Source: Tateyamaria sp. syn59 (GTDB lineage Bacteria > Pseudomonadota > Alphaproteobacteria > Rhodobacterales > Rhodobacteraceae). Taken from it: a stretch of 64,000 nt of DNA. The stretch is from NCBI RefSeq assembly GCF_007995245.1, contig NZ_VCBA01000005.1, forward strand, positions 124,001-188,000, written 5' to 3'. Positions within the stretch are counted from its first letter, which is position 1. Each line of letters starts with the position of its first letter. Positions 26,886-35,667 of the stretch are shown piece after piece. The position numbers were made by a program, and so were the translations under genes. The notes beneath the pieces were generated by a model, which saw only the letters and a list, made by a program, of their open reading frames with translations, had not been told where the DNA came from and made no database searches.

Positions 26886-28107
26886 TCCCCACGGGGACGG
26901 CGGGGCGAAACCCCGCCCTACCCCTTTGAGTGGAGTCCGCGTTCTTGATCTGACCAACGTCCTGGCAGGGCCGTTTTGCTGCCACCAACTGGCCCATATG
27001 GGCGCCGACGTGATCAAGGTCGAAGCGCCGGGGCGCGGTGATCTGGCCCGCCAATTGGGCGCCGATCCCGCGTTGAATTCAAAGGGGATGGGCGTGTCCT
27101 TCCTTGCGCAGAATGCCGGGAAAAAATCGGTCACGGTGAATTTCAAACATCCCGAAGGAAAGGCGCTGTTTCTAAGGCTGGTCGAGACGGCAGATGTCGT
27201 GGTCGAGAACTTTCGCCCGGGTGTGATGACGCGGTTGGGCCTTGGGTATGAGGTTCTGAAAGGGCACAAACCCGATCTGATCTATTGCGCCATCTCTGGC
27301 TTTGGGCAGGACGGGCCGTGGGTGGACCGCCCCGCATATGACCAGATCGTGCAAGGCGTGTCAGGGGTCATGTCAATCACCGGGGACACCGACAGCGCGC
27401 CCTTGCGCGTGGGCTATCCGGTGGCCGACACGGTGGGCGGAATGACGGCGGCCTTTGCTGTGGCATCGGCCCTGAACGCGCGTCCCCGTGGGGCGTTTAT
27501 CGACTGCTCCATGCTGGAAAGCGTGTTGGCGACAATGGGGTGGGTTGTCTCTAACCACCTGATTGCGGGTGTTGAGCCGGGCGCCAATGGGAACGAGAAT
27601 CCGACCTCTGCCCCCTCTGGCACGTTTCGGACAGGTGACGGGCTGATCAATATCGCGGCGAACAAGGATGAGCAGTGGGTTTTGCTGACAGACTTCCTTG
27701 GGTTGGCGGCGCTGAGAGATCGCCCGGACTACCGCACGCGAGAAGACAGAAAACGGAACCGTATGGCGCTGCGTTCGGAGATTGAAGATGCGCTGGCGGA
27801 TCGCTCGGCGCGGGACTTGGCACAGGCGTTGAACGCCATCGGCGTACCCGCCGGAGCCGTGATGTCGGTGCCAGAGGTGCTGGCGCATCCGCAGGTGGCG
27901 GAGCGCGGTTTGATGACGCGCTACGCCGATGTGCCCGGTGTGGGACGGGATATTGAGGTTGTGAACACCGGGGTGAAATTGGATGGGGCGCCACTGACCG
28001 TTGCGACCCCGCCGCCACAGCTTGGGGAGCATGCGGGCGAAGTTTGGAGAAGTTTGGGGCTGAGCGTTGAGGACATCGCCGCGCTGGCGGATAGGGGGGC
28101 GATATGA
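26875..28107 (+). CDS. CaiB/BaiF class III CoA-transferase
   Basis: This 410-residue protein is a family III (formyl-CoA:oxalate type) CoA-transferase. It has the family start GVRVLDLTNVLAGPFCCHQLAHMGADVIKVE, and the catalytic Asp is probably Asp185 in YPVADTVGG. It would move CoA onto the acid imported by TctABC. The annotated ATG overlaps tctA, but the first 17 residues are encoded by a GC-rich hairpin repeat. TTG at 26926 is an alternative start just before the conserved region. Its stop overlaps the lyase gene start (ATGA). Confidence 0.9.
   Translation: MGIDPHGDGGAKPRPTPLSGVRVLDLTNVLAGPFCCHQLAHMGADVIKVEAPGRGDLARQLGADPALNSKGMGVSFLAQNAGKKSVTVNFKHPEGKALFLRLVETADVVVENFRPGVMTRLGLGYEVLKGHKPDLIYCAISGFGQDGPWVDRPAYDQIVQGVSGVMSITGDTDSAPLRVGYPVADTVGGMTAAFAVASALNARPRGAFIDCSMLESVLATMGWVVSNHLIAGVEPGANGNENPTSAPSGTFRTGDGLINIAANKDEQWVLLTDFLGLAALRDRPDYRTREDRKRNRMALRSEIEDALADRSARDLAQALNAIGVPAGAVMSVPEVLAHPQVAERGLMTRYADVPGVGRDIEVVNTGVKLDGAPLTVATPPPQLGEHAGEVWRSLGLSVEDIAALADRGAI
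26899..26917. repeat. REP-like GC hairpin at the caiB start
   Basis: GGCGGGG (26899-26905) and CCCCGCC (26911-26917) pair around CGAAA and are followed by CTACC. Short hairpins of this form are, as I recall, dispersed in Rhodobacterales genomes. An adjacent small inverted repeat, TCCCC-AC-GGGGA, lies at 26886-26897. The element is translated as the N-terminus of the CoA-transferase if the ATG at 26875 is used. Confidence 0.5.
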
Positions 28108-28886
28108 GTGACGTTTCCGATTGGTGGTCAACCGACATCATCGATATGGTACCCGGGCAAATCCGGATGCGCGGGCATCCGATCGAGGGTCTGATCGGCA
28201 ATGTCAGCTTTCCGCAGATGATCTGGCTTATGGTGCGAGGGGACATGCCATCCGAGGCTCAGGCCAAGCTGTTCGAGGCGGCGCTGGTTGCAGCGGTCGA
28301 TCATGGGCCGCAAGCGCCGTCAATTGCTGCGGCGCGGATGGCGGTGACGTGCGGGTTGCCGTTGAACGGCGCCATCGCATCGGCGGTGAACATGCTTGAT
28401 GACGTGCATGGCGGGGCTGGAGAGCAAGCGGTGGAGTTGTACCATCTGGTTGAGGCGTCGGATGCGCCGCTGACCGAGGTGCTGGACGCTTGGCGGGCGG
28501 AGCACGGTCCGTTTCTTCCGGGCTTTGGCCATCGGTTTCACAAGCCGGTTGATCCGCGCGCGCCGCGGCTTTTGGCGCTTGTTGATGAGGCTACAACATA
28601 CGGTATCGTATCTGGAAATTGTGCTGCGGTGGCGCGCAGCATTGAATCTGCGCTTGCCGAAGAAAAAGGCAGGCCTGTGCCGATGAACATTGACGGGGCG
28701 ACGGCTGTGATTTTTGCTGAGTTGGGCTTTGCCGCGCCACTGGCGCGCGGGCTGTTCTGTCTGTCCCGCAGCGTCGGTATTCTGTCCCATGCGTGGGAAC
28801 AGCAACAGCAAGGGGGCCGAAACAAGGGGCCGACCCCGCCGGGCTATCGCTGGACTTATACCGGCCCCAATCCGATCAAGGGTTAG
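28104..28886 (+). CDS. citryl-CoA lyase/citrate-synthase-like protein
   Basis: This 260-residue protein is the short citrate-synthase-fold type that resembles stand-alone citryl-CoA lyase and the C-terminal domain of ATP-citrate lyase. It is much shorter than true citrate synthases (about 430 residues). Key residues visible are His102 in DVHGGAGEQ, the GFGHRFHK loop with His143, and DPR at 150-152. Following a CoA-transferase and a tricarboxylate transporter, it probably cleaves a citryl-CoA-like thioester into acetyl-CoA (or an analogue) and a 2-oxo acid. The exact substrate is inferred only. It converges on the SDR gene with overlapping stops. Confidence 0.82.
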   Translation: MSDVSDWWSTDIIDMVPGQIRMRGHPIEGLIGNVSFPQMIWLMVRGDMPSEAQAKLFEAALVAAVDHGPQAPSIAAARMAVTCGLPLNGAIASAVNMLDDVHGGAGEQAVELYHLVEASDAPLTEVLDAWRAEHGPFLPGFGHRFHKPVDPRAPRLLALVDEATTYGIVSGNCAAVARSIESALAEEKGRPVPMNIDGATAVIFAELGFAAPLARGLFCLSRSVGILSHAWEQQQQGGRNKGPTPPGYRWTYTGPNPIKG

Positions 28887-29650
28887 CGCCCCATCCAACC
28901 GCCATCGACCAGCATGACGTGGCCGTGCATATAGGCCGAGGCGTCGGAGGCGAGGAAGACGGCCGGACCCTTGAAGTCTTCCGGCTTGCCCCACCTACCC
29001 GCGGGGATACGCTCCAGTATTGATTTGGACCGTACCGGGTCGTTGCGCAACGCTTCGGTGTTGTCGGTGTCGATGTAGCCAGGCGCGATGGCGTTCACGT
29101 TCACGCCCTTGCCCGCCCATTCGTTGGCAAAAGCCATGGTGAGCTGGCCGATCCCGCCCTTTGAGGCAGCATAGCCCGGCACGGTGATCCCACCCTGGAA
29201 AGTGAGCAGAGAGGCGGTGAAGATGATCTTGCCCGTGCCTCGCTCGACCATGGTTTTGCCGACCTCGCGGGTGAGGATAAACTGCGCGTTCAGGTTCACC
29301 TCGATCACCGTGTCCCACATGTCGTCGGGGTGGTCGGCGGCGGGGGTGCGCAGGATCGTACCTGCATTGTTGATCAGGATGTCGATCTGCGGGTGGTCTT
29401 GCAGGACTTGGGCGGCGAAGGTTTTGACGGCGCTGCGGTCCGAGAAGTCGCAGGCGTATGGCGTGAAGGTGCGGCCCATGGCTTCGACGGCTTGCTGTAC
29501 CTCTGAGCCGGGTTCTAGTGTGGCGCTGACGCCGATGATGTCGGCGCCTGCCTCGGCGAGGGCTTCCGCCATGCCGCGCCCGATGCCGCGCTTGGCGCCG
29601 GTGACGAGGGCGGTTTTGCCGGTCAGGTCGAATGTATCGAGAACTGGCAT
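28883..29650 (-). CDS. SDR-family oxidoreductase (KduD-like)
   Basis: This 255-residue short-chain dehydrogenase has the coenzyme motif TGAKRGIGRGMAEAL near residue 18, NNAG at about 94-97, and a catalytic YAASKGG Tyr/Lys pair at about 158-162, with the Ser in the TASLLTF segment. The sequence resembles 2-deoxy-D-gluconate 3-dehydrogenase (KduD), which oxidises or reduces keto-deoxy sugar acids. The ATG abuts the stop of the upstream zinc alcohol dehydrogenase gene with no gap, so the two form an operon. Confidence 0.87.
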   Translation of the reverse strand: MPVLDTFDLTGKTALVTGAKRGIGRGMAEALAEAGADIIGVSATLEPGSEVQQAVEAMGRTFTPYACDFSDRSAVKTFAAQVLQDHPQIDILINNAGTILRTPAADHPDDMWDTVIEVNLNAQFILTREVGKTMVERGTGKIIFTASLLTFQGGITVPGYAASKGGIGQLTMAFANEWAGKGVNVNAIAPGYIDTDNTEALRNDPVRSKSILERIPAGRWGKPEDFKGPAVFLASDASAYMHGHVMLVDGGWMGR

Positions 29651-30682
29651 CTACAGGCCCTCCGTCACACGGATCATGGATTTCATGGCGTTGGGGTTTT
29701 CGGTGAGGGTTTTGAAGGCGCCCTCGATGTCGTTCAAACCCTGGATGTCAGTGATGAAGGCGTCACAATCGACGACGCCCTTGGCGAGGAGGTCCATGGC
29801 CTTGTCGTAGTCCTCGGGACGGTAGACGCGCGCGCCGATCAGGTCAAGCTCGCGCCAGAAGAATTGGAACATGTCGATCTGGGGTTTGCTGGCGTGGATG
29901 GCAACCATGACGATACGGCCCCGTGTTGCTGCGGCAGCGGTCATCAGATCGACACCGGGTTGGCTGCCGGAGACTTCAAAGACAACATCGGCGCCCTTGC
30001 CGCCTGTAGCCTCGTGCATGGCCTTGGCGACATCGGTGTTTTTGGGGTCCATGGTCGTGAAGCCGACCTTCTCAGCGAAAGCGAGGCGGTTGTCGTTGAT
30101 CTCGGCCACCGTAACGTTCGCGCCTGCGTCGCGCGCGGCCATAGCCACGAGCATCCCGATGGGGCCGCCACCGATGACAAGGACGTCTTCGCCCGGCTGG
30201 ACCTTGCCCCGGTCGACGTCGTGGACAGCCACGGCGAGCGGTTCGATCAGGGCGGCGTGGGCGAGGTTGAGGTCTTTGGGAAGGATATGGACGGTGTGGG
30301 CGGGCACGTTCCACTTCTGCTGGAAGGCCCCGTCGCTGTCGATGCCGATGAATTTGAGATTGTGGCAGATGTGCTCGTGCCCGGCCTTGCACGCCGGGCA
30401 TACGCCGCAGTGATCGAGGGGGCGGACGACGATGGGCTGGCCTGCCGTGAAACCTTCGACACCTTCACCGACGGCCGAGATGACACCTGACATCTCGTGC
30501 CCGATGGTCCGCTCAAAGCCGACGCGCCCATCCATGTGACCGAGGTAGATGTGCAGGTCGGTGCCACAGATCCCGCAATAGGCGACGTCGATCTGCACCT
30601 GGCCGGGGCCGGGCGGCGGTGTTTCGACCGTCTCGACCGTGAAGTGTTTACCGCCGCGGTAGAACGCTGCCTGGTGCATCAT
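29651..30682 (-). CDS. zinc-dependent alcohol/polyol dehydrogenase (MDR family)
   Basis: This 343-residue medium-chain dehydrogenase has the catalytic zinc ligand region YCGICGTDLHIY and GHEMSG. It also has the structural-zinc cysteine lobe CGVCPACKAGHEHIC and the NAD-binding VLVIGGGPIGMLVAMAA motif. It is similar to L-idonate, L-threonine and 2,3-butanediol dehydrogenases. With the KduD-like SDR immediately downstream, a sugar-acid or polyol oxidation is plausible, but the substrate is not shown by the sequence. The fused E1 gene lies 90 bases upstream on the same strand. Confidence 0.87.
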   Translation of the reverse strand: MMHQAAFYRGGKHFTVETVETPPPGPGQVQIDVAYCGICGTDLHIYLGHMDGRVGFERTIGHEMSGVISAVGEGVEGFTAGQPIVVRPLDHCGVCPACKAGHEHICHNLKFIGIDSDGAFQQKWNVPAHTVHILPKDLNLAHAALIEPLAVAVHDVDRGKVQPGEDVLVIGGGPIGMLVAMAARDAGANVTVAEINDNRLAFAEKVGFTTMDPKNTDVAKAMHEATGGKGADVVFEVSGSQPGVDLMTAAAATRGRIVMVAIHASKPQIDMFQFFWRELDLIGARVYRPEDYDKAMDLLAKGVVDCDAFITDIQGLNDIEGAFKTLTENPNAMKSMIRVTEGL

Positions 30683-30772
30683 GGGTGCTGTCCTCTCTCC
30701 CTGTTGGCGCGACTGTGGACCGGAGGGAAAGGGGCGATCAAGGGGCGGGGTGAATTTCGTGAAACCGGAATC

Positions 30773-32992
30773 TCAAGACTTGATGCAGAGCGTTCTCGCG
30801 GCGTCCACGATGCCGTCTGTGGAGGGAAGTGTGGCGGCATAGGCGGGGCCGGTGGCGATGAAGCAATCCTCGGCAGTAGTGCGGGCGATGTTTCGGATAC
30901 CTGCCTCGGAGAAGAGTGTCATGAGCGCCTCGGACTGGCTGCCGGTGCGGCGGCATTCGTCGACGATCAGAGTGGCTTCACAGGTGCGCGCCTGTTCGAT
31001 CAGGGCGGCTTCGGGCAAGGGTGCGAGCCAGCGCATGTCGATGATGCGCGCGTTGATGCCCTCGCCGCGCAGGCGCTTGGCGGCTTGTTCCGACAGGTAC
31101 CGTCCGTTTCCGTATGTTACGATGGCGACATCCGTTCCATCTCCGCTGACCCCGACTTCGCCCAGCGCGATCCGTTCATCGGGGGCAGGGTAGATCGACA
31201 TCCATGCCTTGTCGCCCTCGTCGTGCAGGTCACGCATGGGGTAGAGGGCGATGGGTTCGATGAAGACGACGACGCGCTGCTCTTCGCGGGCCAGCCGCAC
31301 CGCTTCGCGCAGCATCCTGGCTGCGTCATCGCCGCGCGAGGGGCAGGCGATGATGAGACCGGGAATGTCACGCAGGACGGCAAGAGAGTTGTCGTTGTGG
31401 AAGTGGCCGCCGAAGCCACGCTGGTACCCGAGGCCCGCGATGCGCAGGACCATCGGGTTGGCGTATTGGCCGTTGGAAAAGAAGGGAAGCGTGGCCGCCT
31501 CGCCTCTCAATTGATCCTCAGCGTTGTGGAGATAGGCAAGGAACTGGATTTCGGGGATCGGGACAAAGCCGTTGTGGGCCATGCCGATGGCGAGGCCGAG
31601 AATGGATTGTTCGTCGAGCAGCGTGTCGATGACGCGGTGGGGGCCGAAGCGGGATTGGAGTTTCTGGGTGGCACCGTAGACACCGCCTTTCTTCCCGATG
31701 TCCTCGCCCGCCATGACGATTTCGGCATGTTCGAGCATGAGGTCGGTGAGCGCCCAAGAGATCAGCTTACTCATCACCTGTGGTTCTTCGCTGCTGCGCA
31801 GGTCGGTGCCGAAGATTTTGCTGCGTTGCGCGGTGGACGGGCCGTTTGTGGGCGCGCATGTGCGCTTTGGCGGGATCAGGCTGGCACTGACATCTGCGGC
31901 AGTTTGCAGACGGGGACGTTTGATGGCTTTGGCGGCGAGCGCTTCGCACTCTTGGCCTATCTCTTCATAAAGGGCCAACGCTTCCTCAGGCGTGGACGCG
32001 CCGCTGTCGCGCAAAAGACGGACCGTGTGGAGCAGCGGGTCGTTGCCCTCATCCGCTTCGATCTGTGCCTTGGCACGGTAGGTCGCTTCGACGTCCGAGC
32101 CTGCGTGACCGTAGAGGCGCACGGTGCGGATATGCAGGAAGGCGGGGCGCTTGTGGCGACGGACAAAGGCTGCAGCCTCTGCCGCGATCCTGTGGGTTTC
32201 CGCGACGTTTAAGCCGTCGCAGGCGAAATAGGTAAGGCCGGGTTTGGCGGAGAAGTTGGCGGCGATCCAGCCGGAGGGTGTGGGGGTCGAGATGCCGATG
32301 CCGTTGTCCTCGCACACGAACAGCAGAGGCAGCGGCACGTTCTGGAAGCTGGTCCAGCAGGCGGTGTTGATCGCGCCCTGGGCCGTGGAGTGGTTGGCGG
32401 AGGCATCGCCGAAGCTGCACATAATGATCGCGTCATCGGGCAGGTGTGCGTGCTCCGGACGTTGCCGTTTGGACAATCCGATGGAATAGGCGGCACCCAC
32501 CGCTTTTGGCAGATGGCTCGCGATGGTCGAGGTTTGGGGCGGGATGTTCAGCGCCTTGGACCCGAGCACCTTGTGGCGGCCACCCGACATAGGATCGTCA
32601 GCAGAAGCGGCGAAGCTGAGCAGAATGTCCCATGCGGGGTTCTGATCGGGCACTTGCCCCGCCCGCGCGATCTGAAACGCAGCATCGCGGTAGTGCAGGA
32701 ACGCCATGTCGGTGGGGCGCAGGGCATGGGCAACGCCTGCCATCCCCTCGTGCCCGCTGGAGCCTATGGTGTAGTACCCCTGCCCCGCCTTTTGCATGGC
32801 GCGGCTGGTGCGGTCGAGTTGCCTGGACAGGCATTGTGCGCGGTAGAGAGACAGAAGCACGTCGGGCTCCATGTCGCCTGCGCCCTCGCCCGAAGGCAGG
32901 TCGTTGGCCTTGAGCCGCCGGTGGAAGTTGTCGTGAACAATTGCGGCGCGGTCCATGGCGGGGTCCGTATCAAGTGATTGATGTGGCGACAT
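30773..32992 (-). CDS. fused alpha-beta 2-oxoacid dehydrogenase E1
   Basis: This 739-residue protein joins both subunits of a thiamine-diphosphate E1 enzyme. Residues 1-390 are the alpha part, with the ThDP motif running from GDAS (195) to EDN (230). A linker of about 25 residues is followed by the beta part from about 414 (MSKLISWALTDLMLEHAEIVMAGEDIG) with the transketolase C-terminal domain. The branched-chain 2-oxoacid or acetoin type is closest by eye. No E2 or E3 gene is nearby. It is divergent from the phenylacetate operon and shares the 134-base intergenic region with it. Confidence 0.88.
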   Translation of the reverse strand: MSPHQSLDTDPAMDRAAIVHDNFHRRLKANDLPSGEGAGDMEPDVLLSLYRAQCLSRQLDRTSRAMQKAGQGYYTIGSSGHEGMAGVAHALRPTDMAFLHYRDAAFQIARAGQVPDQNPAWDILLSFAASADDPMSGGRHKVLGSKALNIPPQTSTIASHLPKAVGAAYSIGLSKRQRPEHAHLPDDAIIMCSFGDASANHSTAQGAINTACWTSFQNVPLPLLFVCEDNGIGISTPTPSGWIAANFSAKPGLTYFACDGLNVAETHRIAAEAAAFVRRHKRPAFLHIRTVRLYGHAGSDVEATYRAKAQIEADEGNDPLLHTVRLLRDSGASTPEEALALYEEIGQECEALAAKAIKRPRLQTAADVSASLIPPKRTCAPTNGPSTAQRSKIFGTDLRSSEEPQVMSKLISWALTDLMLEHAEIVMAGEDIGKKGGVYGATQKLQSRFGPHRVIDTLLDEQSILGLAIGMAHNGFVPIPEIQFLAYLHNAEDQLRGEAATLPFFSNGQYANPMVLRIAGLGYQRGFGGHFHNDNSLAVLRDIPGLIIACPSRGDDAARMLREAVRLAREEQRVVVFIEPIALYPMRDLHDEGDKAWMSIYPAPDERIALGEVGVSGDGTDVAIVTYGNGRYLSEQAAKRLRGEGINARIIDMRWLAPLPEAALIEQARTCEATLIVDECRRTGSQSEALMTLFSEAGIRNIARTTAEDCFIATGPAYAATLPSTDGIVDAARTLCIKS

Positions 32993-33035
32993 AGAACCGT
33001 GCCGGTGCGGAATGGTCCAGTGGGCGTATGAAAGC

Positions 33036-33071
33036 GTTACAGATTTTCAATCAATCAAGTATCTGTGTAAC
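33036..33071. promoter_or_regulatory. candidate PaaX operator in the E1-paa intergenic region
   Basis: GTTACAGAT (33036-33044) and ATCTGTGTAAC (33061-33071) form an interrupted inverted repeat across an AT-rich 16-base centre with a CAATCAATCA run. It lies 56 bases upstream of the thiolase start, between divergent operons. PaaX is encoded at the end of the paa operon and would be the natural ligand-responsive repressor. The match is by position and symmetry, not to a known consensus. Confidence 0.45.
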
Positions 33072-33126
33072 ATTTATCATTGATCGGAATCGGCAGCTAC
33101 CCTACTTTCCCGTCAGGAGGAGTTTC

Positions 33127-34329
33127 ATGGACGCATGGATTTGTGATGCGCAGCGCACGCCCATTGGGCGATATGGCGGTGCTTTGTCAGGCGTTCGGGC
33201 CGATGATCTGGCGGCGGCACCGATTGCGGCGTTGATGGCGCGCAATCCGGATGTGGATTGGGCCAGCGTCGACGATGTGGTTCTGGGCTGTGCCAACCAG
33301 GCGGGCGAGGACAATCGCAACGTGGCCCGTATGGCTGGATTGCTGGCGGGTCTGCCGGTGGACGTGCCGGGGATCACAGTGAATCGCCTGTGCGCCTCTG
33401 GCATGGATGCCGTCGGCATTGCGGCGCGGGGCATCAAAGCCGGTGATATGGACATGGTCATCGCCGGTGGGATCGAAAGCATGAGCCGCGCACCTTTTGT
33501 GATGCCGAAGGCGGAGGCTGCGTTTTCGCGCGCCAATCAGGTCTATGACACGACCATAGGCTGGCGGTTCGTGAACCCGAAGATGAAGGCGGAGTATGGC
33601 ATCGATTCGATGCCGGAGACCGCGGACAACGTCGCGGCCGACTGGCAGGTAGAGCGCGAAGCGCAGGATGCCTTTGCCGCACGGTCGCAGGCGCGTTGGG
33701 CTGCGGCACACGAGGCTGGCGCCTTTGCCGAGGAAATTGCGCCGGTGACGGTCCCGCAGCGCAAGGGGGAGTCGGTTGTGGTCGATACCGATGAGCATCC
33801 GCGCCCCGGTACAAGCGCCGAGAAGCTGGCGGGCTTGCGTGGGATCAACGGGCCAGAGTTGAGCGTGACGGCAGGCAATGCCTCCGGCGTGAATGACGGG
33901 GCGGCGGCGATGCTCATTGCCTCGACCGAAGCGGCAGAGGCGCAGGGCCTGACGCCCATGGCGCGGATCGTTGGCATGTGCGCCGCCGGGGTTGAACCGC
34001 GCGTGATGGGGATCGGGCCCGTGCCTGCGTCGGAAAAGGTGCTGAAGCGCGTAAGCCTCAGCATCGACCAGATGGATGTGATAGAGTTGAACGAGGCCTT
34101 TGCCTCGCAGGGGTTGGCGACGCTGCGCAGCCTTGGGGTCGCCGATGACGACCCACGAGTAAACGCGCAAGGCGGGGCCATCGCGATTGGGCATCCGCTG
34201 GGTATGTCGGGCGCGCGGTTGGTGATGACCGCCGCCTACCAATTGAAACGCACCGGCGGCCGCTATGCCCTCTGCACCATGTGTGTGGGTGTGGGGCAAG
34301 GGGTCGCCATGGTACTCGAAAGGGCTTGA
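33127..34329 (+). CDS. paaJ: 3-oxoadipyl-CoA/3-oxo-5,6-dehydrosuberyl-CoA thiolase
   Basis: This 400-residue thiolase catalyses the final thiolytic steps of phenylacetate (or beta-ketoadipate) degradation, releasing acetyl-CoA and succinyl-CoA. The acylation Cys89 is in [13 protein letters not shown]. The C-terminal His is in [13 protein letters not shown] and the second Cys in [16 protein letters not shown] lies six bases before the ATG at 33127. It is the first gene of the paa operon, an unusual leading position for the last enzyme of the pathway. A PcaF (beta-ketoadipate) assignment is hard to separate by sequence alone. Confidence 0.9.
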   Translation: MDAWICDAQRTPIGRYGGALSGVRADDLAAAPIAALMARNPDVDWASVDDVVLGCANQAGEDNRNVARMAGLLAGLPVDVPGITVNRLCASGMDAVGIAARGIKAGDMDMVIAGGIESMSRAPFVMPKAEAAFSRANQVYDTTIGWRFVNPKMKAEYGIDSMPETADNVAADWQVEREAQDAFAARSQARWAAAHEAGAFAEEIAPVTVPQRKGESVVVDTDEHPRPGTSAEKLAGLRGINGPELSVTAGNASGVNDGAAAMLIASTEAAEAQGLTPMARIVGMCAAGVEPRVMGIGPVPASEKVLKRVSLSIDQMDVIELNEAFASQGLATLRSLGVADDDPRVNAQGGAIAIGHPLGMSGARLVMTAAYQLKRTGGRYALCTMCVGVGQGVAMVLERA

Positions 34330-34333
34330 GACG

Positions 34334-35311
34334 ATGTATGCACAGATGATCAAATCCGAAGCGACGCAGGACGATCCCGAAAAGCTGGCAGCCTTTCAGG
34401 CACGCATTGATGCGGGTGAAAAGATCGAGCCGAAGGACTGGATGCCCGCAGGCTACCGCAAGACGCTGATCCGTCAGATCGGCCAGCACGCGCACTCCGA
34501 GATCGTGGGCCAACTGCCCGAGGGCAACTGGATCACCCGCGCGCCGACGCTGGAGCGCAAGGCGATCCTGCTGGCAAAGGTGCAGGACGAGGCGGGGCAT
34601 GGTCTCTACCTGTACTGCGCGGCCGAGACTTTGGGCGTGAGCCGCGATGAACTGACGGAGATGCTTCTGGACGGTCGGATGAAGTACTCGTCCATCTTCG
34701 CCTATCCGACCCTGACATGGGCAGATATGGGCGCTGTGGGCTGGTTGGTCGATGGCGCGGCCATCATGAACCAGGTGCCGTTGCAGCGCACATCTTACGG
34801 CCCCTACGCCCGGTCGATGGTGCGGATCTGCAAGGAGGAGTCCTTCCACCAGCGCCAAGGCTTTGACATCATGATGAAGATGGCGAACGGAACCGAGGCG
34901 CAGAAGCGCATGGCGCAGGATGCGCTCAACCGGTTCTGGTATCCGTCGCTGATGATGTTCGGTCCGTCGGACAAGGAAAGCGTGCATTCCGAGCAGTCGA
35001 TGGCATGGAAGATCAAGATGAATTCCAACGACGAGCTACGCCAGAAATTCGTGGATCAGACGGTGCCACAGGCGGAGTATCTGGGCCTCACCATCCCCGA
35101 TGAGACGCTCGCATGGAACGATGAAAAGGGTGGGTATGACTTTGCCGAGCCGGACTGGTCCGAGTTCTTTGACGTGCTGAAAGGCAACGGGCCGTGCAGC
35201 GTGGAGCGGATCGAGGCGCGGCAAAAGGCGTGGGACGACGGCGCATGGGTGCGCGAGGCGCGGCTGGCGCATGCGGCCAAGAAACGGGCGGCCAAGGTGG
35301 CTGCGGAGTGA
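34334..35311 (+). CDS. paaA: 1,2-phenylacetyl-CoA epoxidase subunit PaaA
   Basis: PaaA is the catalytic diiron subunit of the PaaABCE monooxygenase that epoxidises the ring of phenylacetyl-CoA. The 325-residue protein starts at ATG 34334, five bases after the thiolase stop. Iron ligands are recognisable: Glu56 ([13 protein letters not shown]), Glu86 and His89 (QDEAGHGLY), and the [12 protein letters not shown] segment. Length matches the family. Two perfect hairpins separate it from paaB. Confidence 0.95.
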   Translation: MYAQMIKSEATQDDPEKLAAFQARIDAGEKIEPKDWMPAGYRKTLIRQIGQHAHSEIVGQLPEGNWITRAPTLERKAILLAKVQDEAGHGLYLYCAAETLGVSRDELTEMLLDGRMKYSSIFAYPTLTWADMGAVGWLVDGAAIMNQVPLQRTSYGPYARSMVRICKEESFHQRQGFDIMMKMANGTEAQKRMAQDALNRFWYPSLMMFGPSDKESVHSEQSMAWKIKMNSNDELRQKFVDQTVPQAEYLGLTIPDETLAWNDEKGGYDFAEPDWSEFFDVLKGNGPCSVERIEARQKAWDDGAWVREARLAHAAKKRAAKVAAE

Positions 35312-35317
35312 GCGATG

Positions 35318-35340
35318 CAAATTTCTTATAAAGAAATTTG
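35318..35340. repeat. AT-rich hairpin 1 between paaA and paaB
   Basis: CAAATTTCTT (35318-35327) pairs perfectly with AAGAAATTTG (35331-35340) around a 3-base loop. It starts 6 bases after the paaA stop and is markedly more AT-rich than the surroundings. Confidence 0.8.
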
Positions 35341-35341
35341 T

Positions 35342-35364
35342 CCGGAAATTTTGAAAATTTCCGG
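35342..35364. repeat. hairpin 2 between paaA and paaB
   Basis: CCGGAAATTT (35342-35351) pairs perfectly with AAATTTCCGG (35355-35364) around TGA. It follows hairpin 1 after one base. Together they could stabilise the upstream message or reduce read-through into paaB. Confidence 0.8.
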
Positions 35365-35382
35365 CCTGCAGAAAGATAGGAC

Positions 35383-35667
35383 ATGAAACAGGAATGGCCC
35401 CTTTGGGAAGTGTTCATCCGTGGCCAGCACGGGCTAAGCCACCGGCACGTGGGCTCGCTTCATGCGGCTGATGCCGAACACGCAATCCAGAACGCACGAG
35501 ACGTCTATACCCGCCGCAAGGAAGGGGTGAGCATCTGGGTGGTGCCTGCCGCCGATATCACTGCGTCGTCGCCCGACGACAAGGGATCTCTCTATGACCC
35601 CGCGGATGACAAGGTCTATCGCCACCCGACATTCTTTGACATCCCCGATGATGTAGGTGCGATGTGA
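35383..35667 (+). CDS. paaB: 1,2-phenylacetyl-CoA epoxidase subunit PaaB
   Basis: PaaB is a small structural subunit of the phenylacetyl-CoA epoxidase. It bridges PaaA-PaaC heterodimers in the complex. The 94-residue protein has the family pattern WEVFIRGQHGLSHRHVGSLHAADAEHAIQNARDVYTRR and SIWVVPAADITAS. Its stop overlaps the paaC GTG start (GTGA), so PaaC is translationally coupled. Confidence 0.94.
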   Translation: MKQEWPLWEVFIRGQHGLSHRHVGSLHAADAEHAIQNARDVYTRRKEGVSIWVVPAADITASSPDDKGSLYDPADDKVYRHPTFFDIPDDVGAM

